A program made the position numbers and the translations under genes. 40,979 bases of DNA, taken from positions 1-40,979 of the IMG/VR virus record IMGVR_UViG_3300033233_000079; one strand, written 5' to 3'. Numbering within the stretch: position 1 is the first letter of the stretch; every line of letters starts with the position of its first letter. The DNA comes from a virus. Of the stretch, positions 1 through 6,883 are shown piece after piece. The notes beneath the pieces are model-generated. The model had not been told where the DNA came from. It saw nothing but the letters and a program-made list of their open reading frames with translations, and made no database searches.

Positions 1-99
1 TTTCCGGACACGGCCGCGGCGTTCGCGGCTGCGGCCGACAAGAAAGCCACGCTGGTCGCCACGACTCCCCCGCCGAAACCGTCCAAGGGTAAGAAGTGA
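1..99 (+). CDS. C-terminal end of an unknown protein (partial)
   Basis: The first frame is open from the window edge to a TGA at 97-99 and gives a 32-residue tail that is Ala-rich and ends in a Pro/Lys-rich segment (PPPKPSKGKK). Such tails are common at the end of phage DNA-binding or virion proteins, but no domain is visible here. The next gene starts with a GTG overlapping this stop (GTGA), so the two are translationally coupled. The function cannot be told from what is left. Confidence 0.6.
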   Translation, partial: FPDTAAAFAAAADKKATLVATTPPPKPSKGKK

Positions 100-725
100 T
101 CGAGTCCTTCCCCCTACAGTGGCCTGCCGGGCGGCCGCGCACGAGGTCTCCAGACCGAGCAAGATTCGGCACCCGGATCGCAGGAACTGGAACCACGTAC
201 GCCAGGACGCGTGAACTCACGGTGTCGGGTGGGTTGTCGCGCCTACAAGATCAGGTAGACATGCTCGGCGCGACCGGGTTAGTGATCTCGACGAACATCC
301 CGACCCGCAAAGACGGGCTCCCTTTTTCAAACGTGCGCGAGCCTGAAGATCGCGGCGTCGCCGTCTACTTCATGCTCGACGGCAATCAGCCGCATTGCCT
401 GGCCTGTGACAAGTGGGATCGCGTGGCCGACAACCTCGCAGCCATCGCGGCGCACATCGACGCGATCCGCGGCCAGGCTCGCTGGGGCGTCGGTGATCTC
501 GCCCAGGCGTTCGCCGGGTACAAGCAACTCCCGGCCGCCGAGGCACGGAAGTCGTGGTGGACGCTGCTCGGATTCAAAGAGCCGCCGACCACTCTTGAAG
601 TTGCCGAAGCGAAATGGAAAACGCTGATCGCTCGGTATCATCCGGACGTGGGTGGCAACGCCAACCAGGCGGCCGAGATCAACGCGGCCTTCACGGAAGC
701 AGAAAAATTTTACAAAAACCCGTGA
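96..725 (+). CDS. J-domain (DnaJ-like) phage protein
   Basis: The protein has 209 residues and ends in a J domain (about 152-209) with the diagnostic HPD tripeptide at 182-184 followed by a Gly-rich turn and a final helix. J domains stimulate the ATPase of Hsp70 (DnaK), so the protein may recruit the host chaperone for virion or replisome assembly. The N-terminal ~140 residues have no recognised fold; they start with FPLQWPAGRPRT, a type of opening I associate with phage-borne J proteins. Start: GTG at 96, overlapping the upstream stop; no better ATG exists. The J-domain call is solid; the client is unknown. Confidence 0.8.
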   Translation: MIESFPLQWPAGRPRTRSPDRARFGTRIAGTGTTYARTRELTVSGGLSRLQDQVDMLGATGLVISTNIPTRKDGLPFSNVREPEDRGVAVYFMLDGNQPHCLACDKWDRVADNLAAIAAHIDAIRGQARWGVGDLAQAFAGYKQLPAAEARKSWWTLLGFKEPPTTLEVAEAKWKTLIARYHPDVGGNANQAAEINAAFTEAEKFYKNP

Positions 726-821
726 GTGCCTCGGGTAAAAAACTGGCACCGTTTGATCGTCGGTCGGCTGAAACAGACATCCGGAAACGTAGAAGGGCAG
801 AAGAAAGTCTGTCTCGCGTTC

Positions 822-860
822 GCGCTCGACGCGGGTTAAAAATATCGAGCGCCTCTTTTT
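822..860 (+). terminator. Rho-independent terminator or attenuator
   Basis: A perfect 8-bp stem (GCGCTCGA 822-829 with TCGAGCGC 845-852, 15-nt loop) is followed by CTCTTTTT. It lies between the J-domain gene and the gene starting at 876, only 15 nt before that start codon. Either the next gene is read through or attenuated, or its promoter lies just upstream and the hairpin acts in the leader. A possible weak promoter (TTGATC near 753) precedes it. Confidence 0.6.
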
Positions 861-875
861 GAAAGGACACCAACA

Positions 876-1247
876 ATGGACAGACGAGATCTTCCTCCCG
901 ACCTTTACATGGCGAACTTGCTGAAGGACGCCCAGAAGCAACGCGTTCCCATGATCGCGATCTACAGCACTCTTGAAGACGGCAAGCTAATGCTCAAGGT
1001 CACCGCGAACTGCGGCGAGAACATCATGCGGCAGTTGTGGTCCCAGGTTTTCCCGCTCACCGACGCTGCCATCGAGACGGCCGCGAAGGCGCTCGCGTCG
1101 ACGGAAGGCCAGAACTGGGATGGCCTCGACGACGGCCCCCGCAACGCCTTCCTGTCGATCGCGAGAACGGCCGTCACCGCGGCCTACCGCACGCACGCGC
1201 CGAAGCTGCCCGCATCCGAGCCCTCACCGATCGTCAAGCCCGCGTGA
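876..1247 (+). CDS. Hypothetical protein, 123 aa
   Basis: ATG at 876 follows a good ribosome binding site (GAAAGGA, 861-867). The protein is mixed alpha/beta with an acidic central part and a Pro/Ser tail; no cysteine cluster, membrane segment or known motif is visible. It is preceded by the 822-860 terminator-like hairpin and its 3' end contains the promoter of the next gene. I do not recognise the family. Confidence 0.7.
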   Translation: MDRRDLPPDLYMANLLKDAQKQRVPMIAIYSTLEDGKLMLKVTANCGENIMRQLWSQVFPLTDAAIETAAKALASTEGQNWDGLDDGPRNAFLSIARTAVTAAYRTHAPKLPASEPSPIVKPA

Positions 1248-1253
1248 TACACT
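1225..1253 (+). promoter_or_regulatory. Extended -10 promoter for a leaderless gene
   Basis: TG-A-TACACT (1245-1253) is an extended -10 element; only 7 nt (1254-1260) separate it from the ATG at 1261. The -35 position (CACCGA, 1225-1230) is poor, as allowed with extended -10 elements. The 6-8 nt spacing matches other promoters in this window and predicts an mRNA starting at or within a base or two of the ATG. There is no Shine-Dalgarno sequence in the gap. Confidence 0.5.
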
Positions 1254-1260
1254 GCCGGGC

Positions 1261-1467
1261 ATGATCGATCAGTTTCTCGCCCAGGTCAGCGCGCTTGCCC
1301 AGCGGAGCGGGATCCGCAGCATGGTGATCGGCGTTCGTGACCCGCAATCCGGAGCGACGAAAGTCCTGACCACGGCCGGAGCCGTCGAAGATCTCAAGGA
1401 AGCCGTCGCGCAGAAGTTCGGCCTGTCCGATCCGGCGCACGCCGAGACCGAAATCGGCTGGGGCTAA
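1261..1467 (+). CDS. Hypothetical protein, 68 aa
   Basis: This small protein starts MIDQFLAQVSALAQRSG and looks like one amphipathic helix followed by a beta-hairpin; no known motif is visible. No ribosome binding site precedes the ATG, which sits 7 nt after a -10 element, so the mRNA is probably leaderless. Its TAA stop overlaps the TAG stop of the opposing gene (CTAA, 1464-1467), leaving no room for a separate terminator between the convergent genes. Confidence 0.65.
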   Translation: MIDQFLAQVSALAQRSGIRSMVIGVRDPQSGATKVLTTAGAVEDLKEAVAQKFGLSDPAHAETEIGWG

Positions 1468-1889
1468 CGCTTCGGTTTCTTCCAGACGATGACCGGGACT
1501 TTTTCGATCCCGGCTCGCGCCGCGAGGAGCGCCCGGTGGCGGCCTTCGTGCCCCAAGACGTAGTGCGGGACGAACTCCACACGACCTTCACGATGGACGA
1601 GAACGTCGTGCTTGGCTCTCACGCGTTTGTACGGCCACACCTGTAGCGGCGCGAAGCACCGGTCTTCAGGAACCGTCTTAAGCCTTTCGAGCGACTGCAG
1701 GTCAGGACGAAAATGTGGGTCGACGACCTTGAGAAATTTCTCCGGCGACATCATCTTGACCTTGTAGTAGCTACGCGGTCCGCGCCAGTTTCTGCGCGCC
1801 GGATGAAAGCTCTCCATGTCTGAAACGTAACCCACGCAACTCTGCGCGTACTTGTTCTCTGGCCCCGGGGTCACGAAGCGCATCTTCAT
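1464..1889 (-). CDS. ParB/sulfiredoxin-like nuclease-fold protein, 141 aa
   Basis: The C-terminal third contains a GHEGRHRALLAA stretch followed by a hydrophobic VPVIVW strand, which is the GxxRxxA-type signature of the ParB/Srx (ParB-like nuclease) fold. In that fold the segment binds or hydrolyses nucleotides; in phages such domains occur in DNA-modification and host-takeover proteins. The N-terminal part (MKMRFVTPGPEN...) is unassigned. ATG at 1889 overlaps the stop of the upstream gene (ATGA), so the pair is coupled. The ParB-like assignment is based on the short motif and is moderate. Confidence 0.6.
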   Translation of the reverse strand: MKMRFVTPGPENKYAQSCVGYVSDMESFHPARRNWRGPRSYYKVKMMSPEKFLKVVDPHFRPDLQSLERLKTVPEDRCFAPLQVWPYKRVRAKHDVLVHREGRVEFVPHYVLGHEGRHRALLAARAGIEKVPVIVWKKPKR

Positions 1890-2242
1890 GAACAGCGCCG
1901 CCAGAGCGTCACGCCGTTCGGTTTGACGACAGCGTAGAGGCCATCGTGCACCGGCCGCTTGCCCTTTCTCGTGACGAAGGTCTTGTACTTGTACGGATCG
2001 TACGTGACGTCGACCTTGCAGGCGCCGCGCGGCGGTTTCTTGCCGGTCGGCTCGCCGCGCACGAAGGCGTGGACGTTCTTGCGCTTCTCGCGCAGCACAC
2101 GCTGGCGGCCGCCCGCGCCGACCACGAACTTCGGCGTCAGCAGGGCTACCTTCTGCGAGCAGCGCTCGACGCGGCCCTTGCGCCGGACCGAGATGCAGCC
2201 CTTGTGCAGATTGCGGTAGGCGTCGACAGTCTTGACAGTCAC
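1886..2242 (-). CDS. Hypothetical basic protein, 118 aa, leaderless
   Basis: The protein is very basic, with a KTVDAYRNLHKGCISVR opening and a GRQRVLREKRKNVHAF core. I believe this kind of protein recurs in phages and bacteria without a known function, but cannot name the family. Start: GTG at 2242, which lies exactly 6 nt after a -10 element and 35 nt after the start of a TTGACG box, like five other genes here; an ATG at 2246 is in another frame. It is coupled to the ParB-like gene downstream. Confidence 0.65.
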   Translation of the reverse strand: MTVKTVDAYRNLHKGCISVRRKGRVERCSQKVALLTPKFVVGAGGRQRVLREKRKNVHAFVRGEPTGKKPPRGACKVDVTYDPYKYKTFVTRKGKRPVHDGLYAVVKPNGVTLWRRCS

Positions 2243-2248
2243 CCATGA

Positions 2249-2280
2249 ATTGTCGGGCCGCCCCACCCGGCCGTCAAATT
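2249..2280 (-). promoter_or_regulatory. AATTTGAC-type leaderless promoter
   Basis: On the minus strand AATTTGACG (2280 down to 2272; -35 TTGACG 2277-2272) is followed by a 17-nt spacer, the -10 hexamer GACAAT (2254-2249), 6 nt and the GTG at 2242. It is one of six near-identical boxes in the window. The box lies inside the last codons of the upstream gene (stop at 2279-2281). Confidence 0.7.
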
Positions 2281-2557
2281 ACCGAGGCAGCCGCATCCGT
2301 GCGAGCTTGTACTCGAACGGCGTGTAACCCTGCAGATCGCCAGGGTCGTGCGGATCTTCCAACCGCACCTCGAAATCCGGCGGCGCCTTCACCTCGCCGC
2401 AAGGATCGCCGTGGTCCGGCGTTAGCTCCATCACACTCCCGCCCTTCTGCGGCAGTAGGCGAAACAGGAAGTTGCCGACCCAGCGGTCGGCAGACGTCCC
2501 ATCCACGAGGAACAGCGCCATCTGGAAGATCCCGCGGTCAACGGCCGTGACGCTCAT
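2279..2557 (-). CDS. Hypothetical protein, 92 aa
   Basis: It starts MSVTAVDRGIFQMALFLVDG and has an acidic, Pro-rich second half (about residues 48-80). No motif is recognised. The ATG at 2557 overlaps the stop of the upstream gene at 2554-2556, so it belongs to the leftward operon that starts with the DnaA-like gene. Its 3' end holds the promoter of the following gene. Confidence 0.65.
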   Translation of the reverse strand: MSVTAVDRGIFQMALFLVDGTSADRWVGNFLFRLLPQKGGSVMELTPDHGDPCGEVKAPPDFEVRLEDPHDPGDLQGYTPFEYKLARMRLPR

Positions 2558-2904
2558 TCAATCTGTCCGTTCCGAATGAACCCGTGCCAACCTGGGCCCC
2601 AGGCTTTGTTCGGTTCGAGACACGCACCCTTCAGCAAGATGCTGCTCGACGCGGCCACCAAAGTCAGATCGTCGAACCCAGTCCCCTGAAACTCCCAGCG
2701 GCCCGGCACCGGTGTAGTCGTCTGCGGAACGTGCGGCCGCCAGCAGATCACAGAGTGTGTCCCAACCGACCCGCCGTTCGCGACGATGCACTTCGGACAC
2801 AGGAAGATGATGCCGTCGGCCTCGGCGAACGGGACGTCGTCCCATTGGTGAGTCTTGTCGTCGATCCGTTTCAGCCATTTCGGCTTTAGCTCGACGAGCC
2901 TCAC
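2554..2904 (-). CDS. Phage protein with a Cys pair and a GWHGF tail, 116 aa
   Basis: The protein starts MRLVELKPKWLKR and contains FLCPKC near residue 38, a GTHSVICW strand, PGRWEFQGTG and a C-terminal GPGWHGFIRNG. A CPxC pair plus later Cys and His residues suggest a small metal-binding beta fold. I have seen this arrangement in phage hypotheticals but cannot name the family. The GTG at 2904 overlaps the TGA of the DnaA-like gene (GTGA), so translation is coupled to it. Confidence 0.7.
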   Translation of the reverse strand: MRLVELKPKWLKRIDDKTHQWDDVPFAEADGIIFLCPKCIVANGGSVGTHSVICWRPHVPQTTTPVPGRWEFQGTGFDDLTLVAASSSILLKGACLEPNKAWGPGWHGFIRNGQIE

Positions 2905-3305
2905 GCCTGCGGATTCTCCCGGTAGTACGCGATCGTTCCCTGCAGCGGCGTCACGAGGCGCACGTTTTCCTGCACGCCGGTGAACGACAGCAGCGAAGCC
3001 AGCGCCTTCATGTCGGAGGTCACCCGGGCGTTCTTGACCAAGACCAACGCCTCGATCTTCCGCACTGCGTACATGACCGTGCTGTGGTCCCGGCCGCCAA
3101 ACTCCATCCCGATCTCCGGGTAGCTCAACCGCGTGAGCCTGCGCAGCAGGAACATCGTCATGGCCCTGGGGTACGAGTAGATGCGCGCCCGGCTCTGGCC
3201 GATCAGGTCGGAGCGCTTGAGCTTGAAGTGAGACAAGGCGGCCTGGTGGATCTGGACCGGTGTCCAGAGGGTCTTCGTCCAGGTCGTCGCCGCGTCCCCC
3301 GTCAC
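2901..3305 (-). CDS. DnaA domain IV-like origin-binding protein, 134 aa
   Basis: Residues about 18-90 match the C-terminal DNA-binding domain of DnaA: an RAMTMFLLRRLT helix, SYPEIGMEFGGRDHSTV (the DnaA signature, canonically IGRxFGGRDHTTV) and a following AVRKIEAL helix. In DnaA this helix-turn-helix reads the 9-bp DnaA box; GGRDHST makes the base contacts. The ATPase and helicase-loading domains are absent, and residues 91-134 are unassigned. GTG at 3305 is preferred (GGGTGG 5 nt upstream); the frame stays open to 3782, but that part is low-complexity repeat. Two perfect DnaA boxes lie 0.8-1.0 kb away, so it may mark the phage origin, recruit or displace host DnaA, or repress its own transcription. 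Confidence 0.8.
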   Translation of the reverse strand: MTGDAATTWTKTLWTPVQIHQAALSHFKLKRSDLIGQSRARIYSYPRAMTMFLLRRLTRLSYPEIGMEFGGRDHSTVMYAVRKIEALVLVKNARVTSDMKALASLLSFTGVQENVRLVTPLQGTIAYYRENPQA

Positions 3306-3569
3306 GTTCGCCACCCACCGTAGCACGCGCCGCGCGCCGCCGGACCGAAAAGCGCCCAGAAGGGGCCGCACCTGCACCACCTGCACCTGGAGCCGCCTGC
3401 GCCACGCCAGGGGCCCCAGGGCCGCATGCGCCTGCGCCTGCGGCCACGCAGCGCCTGGGGCCCGGCACGGCCCGCGCGACGCTCGCGCGGCGGCTCGGGG
3501 GCAGGCCACGCTCGCGCTGCGCCCCGGGGCGCGCACGCGGCCGCGCCAGCGGTCCCACCGCAACGCCGT
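3306..3569 (-). other. GC-rich structured leader of the DnaA-like gene
   Basis: No convincing gene is present. On either strand the segment forms nested stems: GGGCCCCAGG (3411-3420) pairs perfectly with CCTGGGGCCC (3454-3463), and inside it GCCGCA (3421-3426) pairs with TGCGGC (3439-3444). On the minus strand this lies between the terminator at 3608-3570 and the GTG at 3305. It may be a structured 5' leader. Open frames here look like products of high GC. Confidence 0.4.
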
Positions 3570-3608
3570 AAACGAAAACCCCCGGCCCTCCTTTCGGGGA
3601 GCCGGGGG
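3570..3608 (-). terminator. Leftward Rho-independent terminator
   Basis: Stem arms are CCCCCGGC (3579-3586) and GCCGGGGG (3601-3608), extended by four more pairs after one mismatch, with a TTTC-type loop. Read leftward the hairpin is followed by TTTTCGTTT (3578-3570); read rightward there is no T tract. It should stop transcripts coming out of the iteron and AT-rich region before they reach the DnaA-like gene, or serve as an attenuator for that gene. Confidence 0.65.
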
Positions 3609-3695
3609 CGCCCTGCCTCTTCCGGAAGCCGAGCCGGGTTCACCACCCTGATCGCAGACACCGTAACGGTAACGGCGTAACGAGTCAAGCACGCC

Positions 3696-3784
3696 GTTCC
3701 GCACCCGTTCCGCACCCGTTCCGCACCCGTTCCGCACCAGTTCCGCACCAGTTCCGCACCCCGTTCCGCACCAGTTCCGCAACC
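3696..3784 (+). repeat. Eight 11-bp tandem iterons
   Basis: GTTCCGCACC(C/A) recurs at 3696, 3707, 3718, 3729, 3740, 3751, 3763 and 3774 (last copy GTTCCGCAACC). The period is 11 bp except for one 12-bp step. This places every copy on the same face of the helix, as in replication iterons, partition sites or multi-copy operators. The array is directly beside the AT-rich region. The frame through it translates to a repetitive Cys/Gly/Thr string and is not a protein. Confidence 0.85.
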
Positions 3785-3894
3785 CTCGATTTCAAATCAT
3801 AACGCAGCACACCTTAGAGTCTTTTGCTATATACCGTCAGCACCTTCTGATGTTTTGAAACAGAAGTTTTATCCCGGCAATTTCACTACCTAAC

Positions 3895-4156
3895 GTTGTG
3901 CTGCGTTGTATTTTCTTCATTTTCCTCAATCATAATCAAGATCTTATGCAGCACAACAGAGTTTTTGTGTTGTGCCGAGTTAATTAATACACAGATATAA
4001 AGCAATAAAATCATACCTATGCTGCGGCACAGCGATTTCCGAGAGCAGCACAGCATTTTTGTGTTGTGCTGCATTATTCTGCCAGTTGAAATATACGGGG
4101 TAATGGCGAGACCATGTGGATAACTTTTTAATGTCGATTTAATTGCGCGGCACAGC
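3895..4156. repeat. Seven copies of GYTGTGCYGC, both orientations
   Basis: Copies: GTTGTGCTGC 3895-3904 (+), 3948-3957 (-), GTTGTGCCGA 3969-3978 (+, imperfect), GCTGTGCCGC 4024-4033 (-), GCTGTGCTGC 4045-4054 (-), GTTGTGCTGC 4063-4072 (+) and GCTGTGCCGC 4147-4156 (-). Copies 4045-4054 and 4063-4072 form an inverted pair able to make a hairpin. Flanking bases are conserved too (TTTTTGTGTTGTGC at 3962 and 4056; CACAGCGATTT at 4028 and 4151). They are likely sites for an initiator or regulator. Confidence 0.8.
4115..4123 (-). promoter_or_regulatory. DnaA box 1 (perfect)
   Basis: TGTGGATAA on the plus strand is the exact complement of the high-affinity DnaA box TTATCCACA. It lies at the edge of the AT-rich region, next to a 10-bp repeat copy. 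It could bind host DnaA or the phage DnaA domain IV protein encoded at 2901-3305. Confidence 0.75.
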
Positions 4157-4273
4157 GATTTGAGAAATGACGCATGCCGTTTCGCCACGCTGCGTCGTCG
4201 TGGGAATTAATATACGCGGTCCCCACGGCGTGGTCGGGTGCATGTTTTTGACCTGTTTCTGACGCCGTCTGAG

Positions 4274-4310
4274 GCCGACGGACGGCCTGCCGACGGACGG
4301 CCTGCCGACG
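4274..4310 (+). repeat. 15-bp tandem repeat (2.5 copies)
   Basis: GCCGACGGACGGCCT starts at 4274 and 4289, and a partial copy (GCCGACG) at 4304. It sits between the two DnaA boxes. It is short enough to be a chance expansion, but its position suggests a further protein-binding array in the origin. Confidence 0.6.
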
Positions 4311-4339
4311 CGGCCGCCGGACGCGCGCCTGGCTACACC

Positions 4340-4348
4340 TGTGGATAA
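4340..4348 (-). promoter_or_regulatory. DnaA box 2 (perfect)
   Basis: A second exact TGTGGATAA, in the same orientation as the box at 4115-4123 and 225 bp from it. Two perfect boxes within 250 bp in one orientation are very unlikely by chance in GC-rich DNA. Confidence 0.75.
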
Positions 4349-4483
4349 AAATCTGCAGCGCGTGCCGCTCGCGCGCTCGAAAAAACTTGCCACTCGTGAT
4401 CGAAAAAGTGCATCTTGTTTTTCCTCTTCCGGTCTGTGTGGCCTTGCGGCCGTACGAAGTCTTGCCCTGCCGAGTCGCCGTCG

Positions 4484-6883
4484 ATGCTGATCAGCTACTT
4501 CCCAAAAATTTCCGTCACCCTCCCCGAGCGCCAGGAAAAGACCTGGGAAGAATTCGCTCAAGATCTCGTGGCCCGCGGCCACGACTTCTCCTACGCGCGC
4601 AAGCTAGATGTCCCAGCCATCAGCCCGGCCGAGTACGCGCCGGGCGTGCACCGGCTCAAGAGTAAGGTCTTGGCTGTCCACTTCTGTGTGCTCGATCTCG
4701 ACAAGCTCGACGAAGATCAGATCGCGGCCGTGAACGAGAAGCTGCAAGGCTACGAGTACGTCCTCTACACGACGTGGAGCCACCATGAAAAAGCGCCGCG
4801 CTGGTGCGTGCGGGTGATCATACCTTTCACGCGGCCGGTGCTCGGCGCTGAGTGGGAAACTTTCTGGCCGCGCATGAACCACCTGTTCGGTGGCCTCTGC
4901 GATCCGGCCTGCAAAGATCAGAGCCGCGTCTACTTCATCCCCGCGGCTCCGGCGCCTCCGGCTGGAACCGAGGCCGACGCCATCTTCCACCATGAAACCG
5001 GCAAGCCGATCGACGTAGATGCGCTCCTGGCGGCCCCGGCGCAAACCGCCGCGGCCGGGACCGAGACCGTCGCGCGGCGAGACTTAGAAGAAATGGTCAA
5101 GCGCTTGAAGCGCCGCCAGAGCGCTCACCATCAGAAGATGGGCGGGGCCCTGCAGGCGGTGTTGGAAGGCGAGCCGTTCGCCGACGAAGGTGAAAGAGAT
5201 GAGATGATTTTTCAGGTCACGTCGATCTTGGTCGAGACCTGGCCGAAGGCGAACGCGCACACGCTGGCGTCTTTCTTCGGGACGTCGATCGGCAAGATGT
5301 CGAAGATCTCACCCGGGTGCCCGACGATCGCGGACGTCGAGGCCAAGATCCGGCGGCATCAAGAGTCGGTACAGCGTGAGCAGGCTGCGAAAGAGCAAGA
5401 GCAGTTCGAGAAAAGATCGGCGACGATCAAACAAGCCTTCGCCAACGGCCGGTCGCACCCATACACGGACGAAGAGCTAAACAGATTCGCGGAGAGCGCC
5501 GGGTGCTCGCGGGACGCGTTCACGCGCCGCTGGATCATCCAGAAAGCGAAGTCGTACTACCTGTACTTCAACGGCGGATACTTGCCGCCGGTGACCGACT
5601 CAGACATGGCCGTGGCCGCGCTCAGGGATCTAGCACCTGCGCATTCAGCCGGTGTCAATCTCTGGAAAGTCTCCGCGCGGGGAGATCTGGCCTTGAAGAC
5701 GCCGCCGGAACTGATGCAGAGCTACGGCACGGTCGCAGGCGAGATCGTCGTGGACCTGACGGCATCGATCGCGAAGTTCGACGACACGACGCGGATCTTC
5801 TACGAGGCGCCGTGTCCACTGAGAAAGCTCGCGCCGACGTACGATCATGAAGTCGACGAGTGGTTGAGGTGGCTGGCTGGGGAGCATTTCGAGACGCTGT
5901 CCGACTGGATCGCCGTCGCCACAGATCTCCGCGAGTCGTGCGCGGCTGTGTATTTGGATGGTGTACCTGGGGCCGGAAAAACTTTGTTGGCCGACGGTTT
6001 GGCGCGGCTTTGGACAGAGGAAAAGCCAACGCCGCTGGAAGAGGCCATGAGCAACTTCAACCAGTCGTTGTCGAAGTGTCCGTTCGTGCTGGCCGACGAG
6101 ACGCTGCCGAAAGATTTTCGGGGACGGGTGAGAACGGCGGAGTTGCGGCAGTTTATTCAGGCTCGGTCGCGGCCGCTGTCGAGGAAGTTCTTGCCGAACG
6201 CTTCGATGCGTGGGGCGATCAGACTGCTCATCACGGCCAACAACACCGAGCTTCTTGTCTCCGGCGAAGCGCTCTCGATGAACGACATCCAGGCCATCGT
6301 CGACCGCATCATCTACATCTACTGCCCGGCGAATTCGGCGCGGTACTTGCGGACCGTAGACACACGCAGCTTCGTGACCGGCGACCGGATCGCGAAGCAC
6401 GCGCTGTGGCTACAAGAGCACAGAGACGTGAAAGCCGGGAAGAGGTTCTTGGTTGAGGGCTCGGATTCATCACTGCACCGCACGCTGACGACGTCGTCGG
6501 GCTTGCGCTCGGCCGTGTGCAACTGGCTCGTCGCCTTCTTGCTGTCGCCGAAGAACGCCGAGACAACTACGAAAGGCTTGGTCAGAAAACATGATGGCCA
6601 GTTGCTCGCGACATCACGTGGGCTCGCTCAGTGGTGGACGCTGTACCCGACGAACGAGGCGTCACCGACGGCCGGGCGGGTGAGCCAGGCGCTGGCGGGG
6701 TTGAGCAAGGGCCCCAAGATTCAGTTGAAGGACGGAGAAGGACGGCGAACGCACTACTGGGTGATCGATAAAGAAAACCTCGTGGCCTGGGCAGACAGGA
6801 ACGGCTACGCGACTGGTGACGTCATCATCGAGGCGTTGATGACTCCGACGGAAAAGTCGCACACGTCGGTGGACATGAACTGA
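4484..6883 (+). CDS. Primase-helicase (AEP-like primase fused to SF3/AAA+ helicase)
   Basis: The N-terminal ~200 residues carry archaeo-eukaryotic primase-like motifs: VLDLDK (about 69-74, metal-binding DxD), WSHHEKAPRW near 98 (SxH motif) and a DQSRVYFIP strand. The C-terminal half has an ATPase core with Walker A GVPGAGKT (about 491-498) and Walker B FVLADET (about 534), followed by an arginine-rich VDRIIYIY segment, as in D5-like phage replicative helicases. It probably makes primers and unwinds DNA. ATG at 4484 begins where similarity-like order starts; the frame is open to 4415. It is the first gene right of the origin. Confidence 0.85.
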   Translation: MLISYFPKISVTLPERQEKTWEEFAQDLVARGHDFSYARKLDVPAISPAEYAPGVHRLKSKVLAVHFCVLDLDKLDEDQIAAVNEKLQGYEYVLYTTWSHHEKAPRWCVRVIIPFTRPVLGAEWETFWPRMNHLFGGLCDPACKDQSRVYFIPAAPAPPAGTEADAIFHHETGKPIDVDALLAAPAQTAAAGTETVARRDLEEMVKRLKRRQSAHHQKMGGALQAVLEGEPFADEGERDEMIFQVTSILVETWPKANAHTLASFFGTSIGKMSKISPGCPTIADVEAKIRRHQESVQREQAAKEQEQFEKRSATIKQAFANGRSHPYTDEELNRFAESAGCSRDAFTRRWIIQKAKSYYLYFNGGYLPPVTDSDMAVAALRDLAPAHSAGVNLWKVSARGDLALKTPPELMQSYGTVAGEIVVDLTASIAKFDDTTRIFYEAPCPLRKLAPTYDHEVDEWLRWLAGEHFETLSDWIAVATDLRESCAAVYLDGVPGAGKTLLADGLARLWTEEKPTPLEEAMSNFNQSLSKCPFVLADETLPKDFRGRVRTAELRQFIQARSRPLSRKFLPNASMRGAIRLLITANNTELLVSGEALSMNDIQAIVDRIIYIYCPANSARYLRTVDTRSFVTGDRIAKHALWLQEHRDVKAGKRFLVEGSDSSLHRTLTTSSGLRSAVCNWLVAFLLSPKNAETTTKGLVRKHDGQLLATSRGLAQWWTLYPTNEASPTAGRVSQALAGLSKGPKIQLKDGEGRRTHYWVIDKENLVAWADRNGYATGDVIIEALMTPTEKSHTSVDMN

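Larger units (their letters stand above)
3785..4483. other. Putative replication origin (AT-rich, repeats, DnaA boxes)
   Basis: About 400 bp of clearly AT-rich sequence (3785-4200) sits in an otherwise GC-rich genome. It holds seven copies of a 10-bp motif and two perfect 9-bp DnaA boxes. It is flanked on one side by iterons and a DnaA domain IV gene and on the other by the primase-helicase gene. These are the parts of a theta-type origin: binding sites, unwinding element, loader. No open frame in it looks coding. Replication activity itself is inferred. Confidence 0.65.

Noticed and set aside
3306-3782. N-terminal extension of the DnaA-like protein up to 3782
   Set aside because: It would translate the 11-bp iterons into repeated Cys-Gly-Thr-Gly, cross a strong terminator and add an Arg/Ala-rich stretch with no domain.
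3696-3784. CRISPR array
   Set aside because: Units are 11 bp without spacers; this is an iteron-type tandem repeat.
3886-4188. A 100-codon minus-strand frame in the AT-rich region, and a 147-codon one at 4139-4582
   Set aside because: They run through the repeats and DnaA boxes, lack ribosome sites and have no protein-like pattern.
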